DNA of 64,000 bases, from assembly GCA_005765155.1 (NCBI GenBank), contig VCCP01000005.1:3596001-3660000 (forward strand), given 5' to 3'. This stretch comes from Zelopaecilomyces penicillatus. Its lineage: Eukaryota; Ascomycota; Sordariomycetes; Hypocreales; Pseudodiploosporaceae. Of this stretch, positions 59,171-64,000 are shown piece after piece. The notes under the pieces are model-generated. The model was not told the origin of the DNA and did no database searches. It was given only the letters and a program-made list of their open reading frames with translations. Positions within the stretch are counted from its first letter, which is position 1; every line of letters starts with the position of its first letter. A program made the position numbers and the translations under genes.

Positions 59171-60120
59171 CAAGACGATGCCGTCTATTAAGAGATGGAA
59201 TTTGCGATACCTTGTTCATGTTTGGTACTGTATATAGATGCCTGTATGTTTTCTCGTTTTAGTTACGATGTATCGATGAACTTGTACTTGGCGGGGAGTG
59301 ATTTGCGAATCAAGCACAATAGGAATCAAATGGCCGCAGCAAACACGATATCTTGCTTTGGCTTTCCCCACTTGTTTTCCATGTCTGGGGTTTTTGGTGG
59401 CACAGCACTTTTCAACCATTGATTGATGAAGTGGTCTGCCTGCTTTCGAAATCCCACGAGGACCACTTATTACTATGGACGGTGCTACAGTTTAAGGTAC
59501 GGCATCCGGCAACATGGCTGTCTTTGTGAAACAATGTATAAATTAAAACACCTGCCTGCATCTGGACAGTCAATTCTGCCATGTTGATGCGATTCAAATC
59601 GTCTTGACGAGAAATAAACCCATAATGGATTCCATGTCACGTGACTGCAAATCGTCGTTCATGGGTCATCCGTCAACTCCTTAGAAAGTCTATCTACCTG
59701 AACGCACTGGTGCTTAGGCTCATTCGCTCATAGACCTCAAACATCCGGCCGCACATTTTGGAGAAAAACCAATATCAATACACCTCGTTTATTTCCAATC
59801 TGCACTTTCTCAATAGCCTCAAAGGATTTGTCTATGGATCGTTTCTAGGCTCTGCATCTTGCGCCGCGTTCCTAGGCTGTCCTGCATCGGCTCCACGCTC
59901 CACGATCGTCTCCGCAGCCCACTAGCGTCGTGGCGCGACTCCGACTTCAACTCATCCAGAGACAGACATCTAACACAACGACCACCGTCGCCCATTGCGA
60001 AGCTGACATCGATGTTTGCGCCCCAGCCGAGTGCACGCGTAGAAAAAGTGTGGTAATCGAGGAGGAGCGATCTATTTCGCTGCCCCGGCGCGCCCGTCGC
60101 GGTGTGCGCCTGACAAAACG
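59171..60120. promoter_or_regulatory. Intergenic region and spt20 leader
   Basis: Between the same-strand Pex22-like and spt20 genes. Contains a perfect GTCACGTGAC site and short leader ORFs (59859-60056, 59930-60307) that overlap the spt20 start in other frames and could act as upstream ORFs. Confidence 0.5.
59636..59645. promoter_or_regulatory. GTCACGTGAC palindrome (E-box / Cbf1-type site)
   Basis: A 10-bp perfect palindrome with a CACGTG core, 476 bases before the spt20 start. Such sites bind basic helix-loop-helix factors such as Cbf1 in fungi; use here is inference. Confidence 0.45.
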
Positions 60121-63100
60121 ATGGCGCCGACCAACGCTACTCCTGGTCAACACAATGGCACGACCAAGATCAAGCGACCTGTTCCTCCGGGGATTCAGAC
60201 AAATGGGGTCGCGCTTTCCGCATCATCGCCGTCACCATCCATGTCGAGCAAGAAGCCGCCACCCAGCGCGAAGCAAACCCCCAATTCTGCAAGCGACCGC
60301 ACCATAACCGCATCGACCGTGCGGCCGGTTAATCGGAACCGTCGCGATACTGTATCGCAAGGACTTGGGAGGCACTCTCGGAACAGTGCTGGCATGCGAT
60401 CGGCGTCATTCCTAGCAGAGATGGCTGTCCAGGACCAGGAGCCTCCTCCATATGGTACTGAGGACCCGAATCCATTTACTAGTGAAGTAGAGTCGCTATA
60501 CTAACGGAGGTATAGTTATCACCGATTCTTATATTCTGAAGAAATACTCCGGTCGACCGCCATCGCTCGTTGCTCACATGCACGCGACGCATTTTCGATT
60601 TGATGGGCAAGACGGTATATTCCAGTACAAGTCGCCCATGAAGATTTTCCTGGAGCATGTCAGAAGTCGCACAATTCCACACGATCTCCTCGCCTATTTC
60701 ATCCCCGCAAATGTGCCTTTTTACGAAGGGTGCCTTATAGTTCAAATTCACGATCACAAATCCGTGGCGCCGACCAAAGATATCGCACGTCCCCCTACCG
60801 CACCCACTAATGCAGTAATGCCCTCGTCTATTCACAACTATAACCAGTGCTTGACGCCGTCTCCCTATGTCCCATATCCAAAGGAGGAAGCCAACATCAC
60901 CACAGGGGGTCCTAACGCCAAAGCAGAGGAAGAATCAAAAGAAAAATTGGCTGTGGATAAGGTCAAGGAAAGCATGCCAGCACCAAGCGCCCCGATAGAA
61001 GATCCAAAGAGTAATGGACCCGTAAAGTCTAAGATCTTCACTGTCGTTCTTCATCCTACACCGGAAAGTTTACAGATGGACCTCTTGCTCAAGGCATCAA
61101 CACTGAAGGGTGCAGGGGAAGGACGGGGCACCACCAATAACCCAGCACAGGTTCCACCCTCAACACCGTTGTCCATGGTCCCTCTAACGCCAACGGCTCC
61201 AACTGCCCCGCCTCCAGCTAAACGTCTAAAGCGGGAAAATACAGAGCTAGATGGAAGTAACATACATGCTGCTGAAGGGCAAATTCTACTTGCTACCAAC
61301 GCCCCGTTGATGTTGGAGCCTACAAGCTGTCTAGAAGAGACAATAGCATTGCTAGAGGCAATGTCTCACCCCAAGCATTCAGAGCCACCACCGCAACCGA
61401 AGATCCGAAAGAGAACCGTGGCTGAGATGGCTGCCGACGAAGCAGCAGCAGCAGAACAAGAACGTTATATGCTGATTCTTGATGAACGGCTGTCGTCTGG
61501 CGGTACAGGCACCCAAGGTGCAGGCGGTGCGGATGGAGATGCACCAACTGGAGCTGCTACGTTTGAACCGCGTTTCGAAAGATTCAAGGTCATTGAAGAT
61601 ATTAAGAGAGAGCATGCCGAGAAGAAGGAACAGGAGAAGATTAAGCAGCAAGAAAATGACCGGAGGCTGCAGCTTCAGAGGCAGCAGCAACAGCAAGAGC
61701 AGCAGCAACTGGCGGCTCAGCGGCAAGCAGAAGCTGCCGAAAGAGCCCGCAGGGAGGCTGCAGCTGCTAGGGAGAATCAGTTACGACAGCAAGAGGCACA
61801 ACGCCAACAAGCTTTGGCTGTGCGAGCGGCCGCCGCGGCTGCATCTGCAGCAGCAACAACTACTTCTCAAAACAACCACCCCCCAAATATGAATCAACCA
61901 CAGCATGCTCATCCAACGCCAAATGGTACGATGCCAAACCAAATGCAAAATGGTGTCTCTAGCACCGCTCAGAACGCAATGCAAAACGGCATGTCTGGAG
62001 CAGCGCAGGCGCGCTTCCAAGCACAAATGTCACAACCTCCAGCTTCTTCCCCCATCATTCGTCAAGGTACACCCCAGAATATGTCCTCACCCATGGTTGG
62101 CAGCGTCCCCATGCAACAAACAAACTCAAGCATGGCAGCAAGCCCCCCTCGACCGTCATCCGTTGTCCAAAACCAGCAAATGGCCGTTCCCATGTCTCAT
62201 GCTATGTCTGCTAGAGGCAGTCAGCAGAGCCATCCCTCTGGGACTCCGCGAATGCCACACGCCACGCCAAATATGAATCATGGCACTCCGATTAACCGAC
62301 CTGCAATGGTAGCAACCCCTCGCATGACTCAAACCAGCCCACCTCCTAACATGATGGCTCAAAATCCGCAGATGGGCCAGGCTATGCTGATGAACCAGCA
62401 AGGGATGGCTCAGCATAATCCTCAAGTCATCGCACAGATGGCAGCGCAACAACGTGCAATTGCTCAGCAACAGCAAATGCAGGCCATGCAAAATGGTGCA
62501 GCTACAGCCAATATGAATGGTCAAGGAATGTCACCTCAGCAACAGCAGCAAATGATGGCAATGATGCAACGGCAGATGATGATGCAACAGCAAAATGGCA
62601 TGATGAACCCGCAGCAGCAGCAACAGTGGGCCCAACAATATGCTCAGCTACAAAGCATGCAAGGAAATCAGATGCGCCAAATGACTCCTCAGGCGCAGGC
62701 TCAATTGCAACAAATGGCTCGAATGGGACAAATGGGTGCGCAATTTGGTAATGTGATGCAAAGACAGGTTAATGGCCAAATGTTGAATGGAAATAATGCG
62801 AATATGCAAGCTCTTGCTGCGATGCAAATGCAGCAGCAGCAGCAACAACAACAACAACAACAACAACAGCAGCAGCAGCAGCAACAACAACAACAGCAAC
62901 AGCAACAACAGCAGCATCAACAGCAGCAGCAGCAACAACAACAGCAGCAGCAGCAGCAGCAGCAACTCCAAGCGCAGAACCCACAGCAACAAATGGGCGG
63001 CAACCCTATGCAGATCCAGATGCAGAATAATGCTCGAGCTATCTACAATCGTCACATGCAAACCGCGGCCAGCAAGTTTGGTGGGCCGGATAATGTTCCA

Positions 63101-63213
63101 CCAGAGACGATTGAGAAGATTAAGCAGACTTCATTCAGCCAGGCCCAGCAAATGATGAGGGAAACAGTACAGCAACAACAAAGGGTTCGGCAGCAAATGA
63201 TGATGGCGCAGCA

Positions 63214-63248
<35 letters not shown>

Positions 63249-63295
63249 CTGCAATGCAGGGCATGGGTGGTATGATGGGGCACCAGGGGATGTAA
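60121..63295 (+). CDS. SPT20: Spt20, SAGA transcription co-activator subunit
   Basis: Core scaffold of the SAGA complex, which links activators to TBP and histone modification in the nucleus. Two exons, 60121-60454 and 60516-63295; the 61-base intron (G|GTACTG...TATAG, with an ACTAAC branch point) restores YVITDSYILKKYSGRPPSL. The protein has 1037 residues. The Spt20 domain covers residues about 110-180 (HFRFDGQDGIFQYKSPMKIF, TIPHDLLAYF, VPFYEGCLIVQIHDHKS) and probably extends to about 290, with a TVVLHPTPESLQMD element. After it come a coiled-coil-prone Gln/Arg/Glu/Ala segment (about 455-560) and a very long Gln/Met/Asn/Pro-rich tail. That tail includes a run of 28 Gln, one His and 16 Gln (62831-62965). 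The frame ends in GGMMGHQGM. Family members are often Gln-rich, so the call is firm; tract length may vary between strains. Confidence 0.93.
62831..62965 (+). repeat. CAG/CAA repeat encoding polyglutamine
   Basis: 28 Gln codons, one CAT, then 16 Gln codons, mixed CAG and CAA, within spt20. The mixture lowers replication slippage compared with a pure CAG run. Confidence 0.95.
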
Positions 63296-64000
63296 GAGGA
63301 CCGAATCAACCTGAAGCTGCGCCACCAACGATTTGTACGGACGATACGACTGTGTTGAGACGGAGGGAGCAGAAACGCATGAGTTTAAACAGGAATCGGA
63401 GTTTTGGGACGGCGATTGACTTTTGGTTGGCATACTGGACTGGCTACCGCATTTGGGAATCGTTGTTAATACCCCGATGGATGATTTTGAGAGGCCGGAT
63501 TTCCAAGGTGTTCCGTGAGCGGTATGATTATGTTATTTCTATTGTGTATTCCAATGTTACTGGACACGGCGAACAAAGTCCAGCTCAGCGCTTGAAGCAG
63601 TTTAGGTTTCACTTGTAGAATATTACCAGCAATTAGCCATGTTATGATATGCTGTCTTTTTCCATTGGCTGAGGCTCCCCACACTCTGTGTCTGTTTTAG
63701 TATTACAACAGTTATTATCAAGTGAAGTTTCACACTGTTCCAAGTCGCACACCCGACACTGGTGACAATGTGACGTCCAATCTGTTAACCATGGTCACGT
63801 GCTGTTGTGGCGGGAGGTGGATCATGATTCTGCCGCCACGTCCGGAGCTTGGTCACGTCAACGCCCAAGGAGCACATGCACTGGCGAGAGCTTGAACAAC
63901 CAAAGTGTGACTGGAGCCTGCCTCTTGCTTTTCTCTTTCTGTTACCATTTTCCATCAATAACGACCCCCAGTTATACGAGCATCTCGCAGTCTTGGATTT
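63296..64000. promoter_or_regulatory. 3' flank of spt20 and likely promoter of the next gene
   Basis: Contains CCAAT (63777-63781), GGTCACGTG (63793-63801) and GGTCACGT (63851-63858), then a pyrimidine-rich tract (63915-63960). This arrangement suggests a plus-strand gene that starts beyond the right edge. An 88-codon ORF at 63352-63618 lies in the likely spt20 3' untranslated region and is not called. Confidence 0.4.

Noticed and set aside
63352..63618. 88-codon ORF after spt20
   Set aside because: Starts 57 bases after the spt20 stop on the same strand; most likely 3' untranslated sequence.

Overview
The window is nuclear DNA of a filamentous ascomycete. The coding genes carry short introns (52 to 176 bases) with GTAAGT-like donors, CTRAC-like branch points and YAG acceptors. 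The recognisable proteins (FlbC-type conidiation regulator, 2EXR protein, Spt20, Pex22-like peroxin, RNA-dependent RNA polymerase, GPR1/FUN34/YaaH transporter) form a typical fungal set. The long gene-poor intergenic stretches and the scattered TAGGTACCTA-like motifs suggest a Sordariomycete, perhaps Hypocreales; that placement is inference. I saw no complete transposon, CRISPR array, tRNA or rRNA gene.

Layout from left to right. The 5' part of a short-chain dehydrogenase (minus) runs off the left edge, followed by a doubtful two-exon ORF and a small 94-residue two-exon gene. Then come about 7 kb without a clear gene, holding a perfect 18-bp hairpin and a patch of GC-rich structured repeats. 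At 10.4 to 21 kb lie a small membrane protein, a 2EXR protein, an EthD-like/alpha-beta hydrolase fusion, and, divergent from it, a 1270-residue RNA-dependent RNA polymerase of RNA silencing. At 23.6 to 30.1 kb are a membrane-bound F-box protein and a five-exon acetate-type transporter. At 35.2 to 37.7 kb is an F-box/leucine-rich-repeat protein.

The 45 kb position holds flbC, a C2H2 developmental regulator, isolated between about 7.3 kb of gene-poor DNA on its 3' side and 9.0 kb on its 5' side. Six AbaA-type CATTCY sites cluster around its TATA box. The right end is compact housekeeping: eIF2B gamma (minus) divergent from a Pex22-like peroxin (plus), then the SAGA subunit Spt20 (plus) with a very long glutamine tract.

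The genes do not form a biosynthetic cluster. The themes are ubiquitin-ligase adaptors (two F-box proteins), gene regulation (FlbC, Spt20, RdRP) and core metabolism. Exon joins were worked out by hand from splice signals and reading-frame phase. Functions come from recognised motifs, not from database searches.
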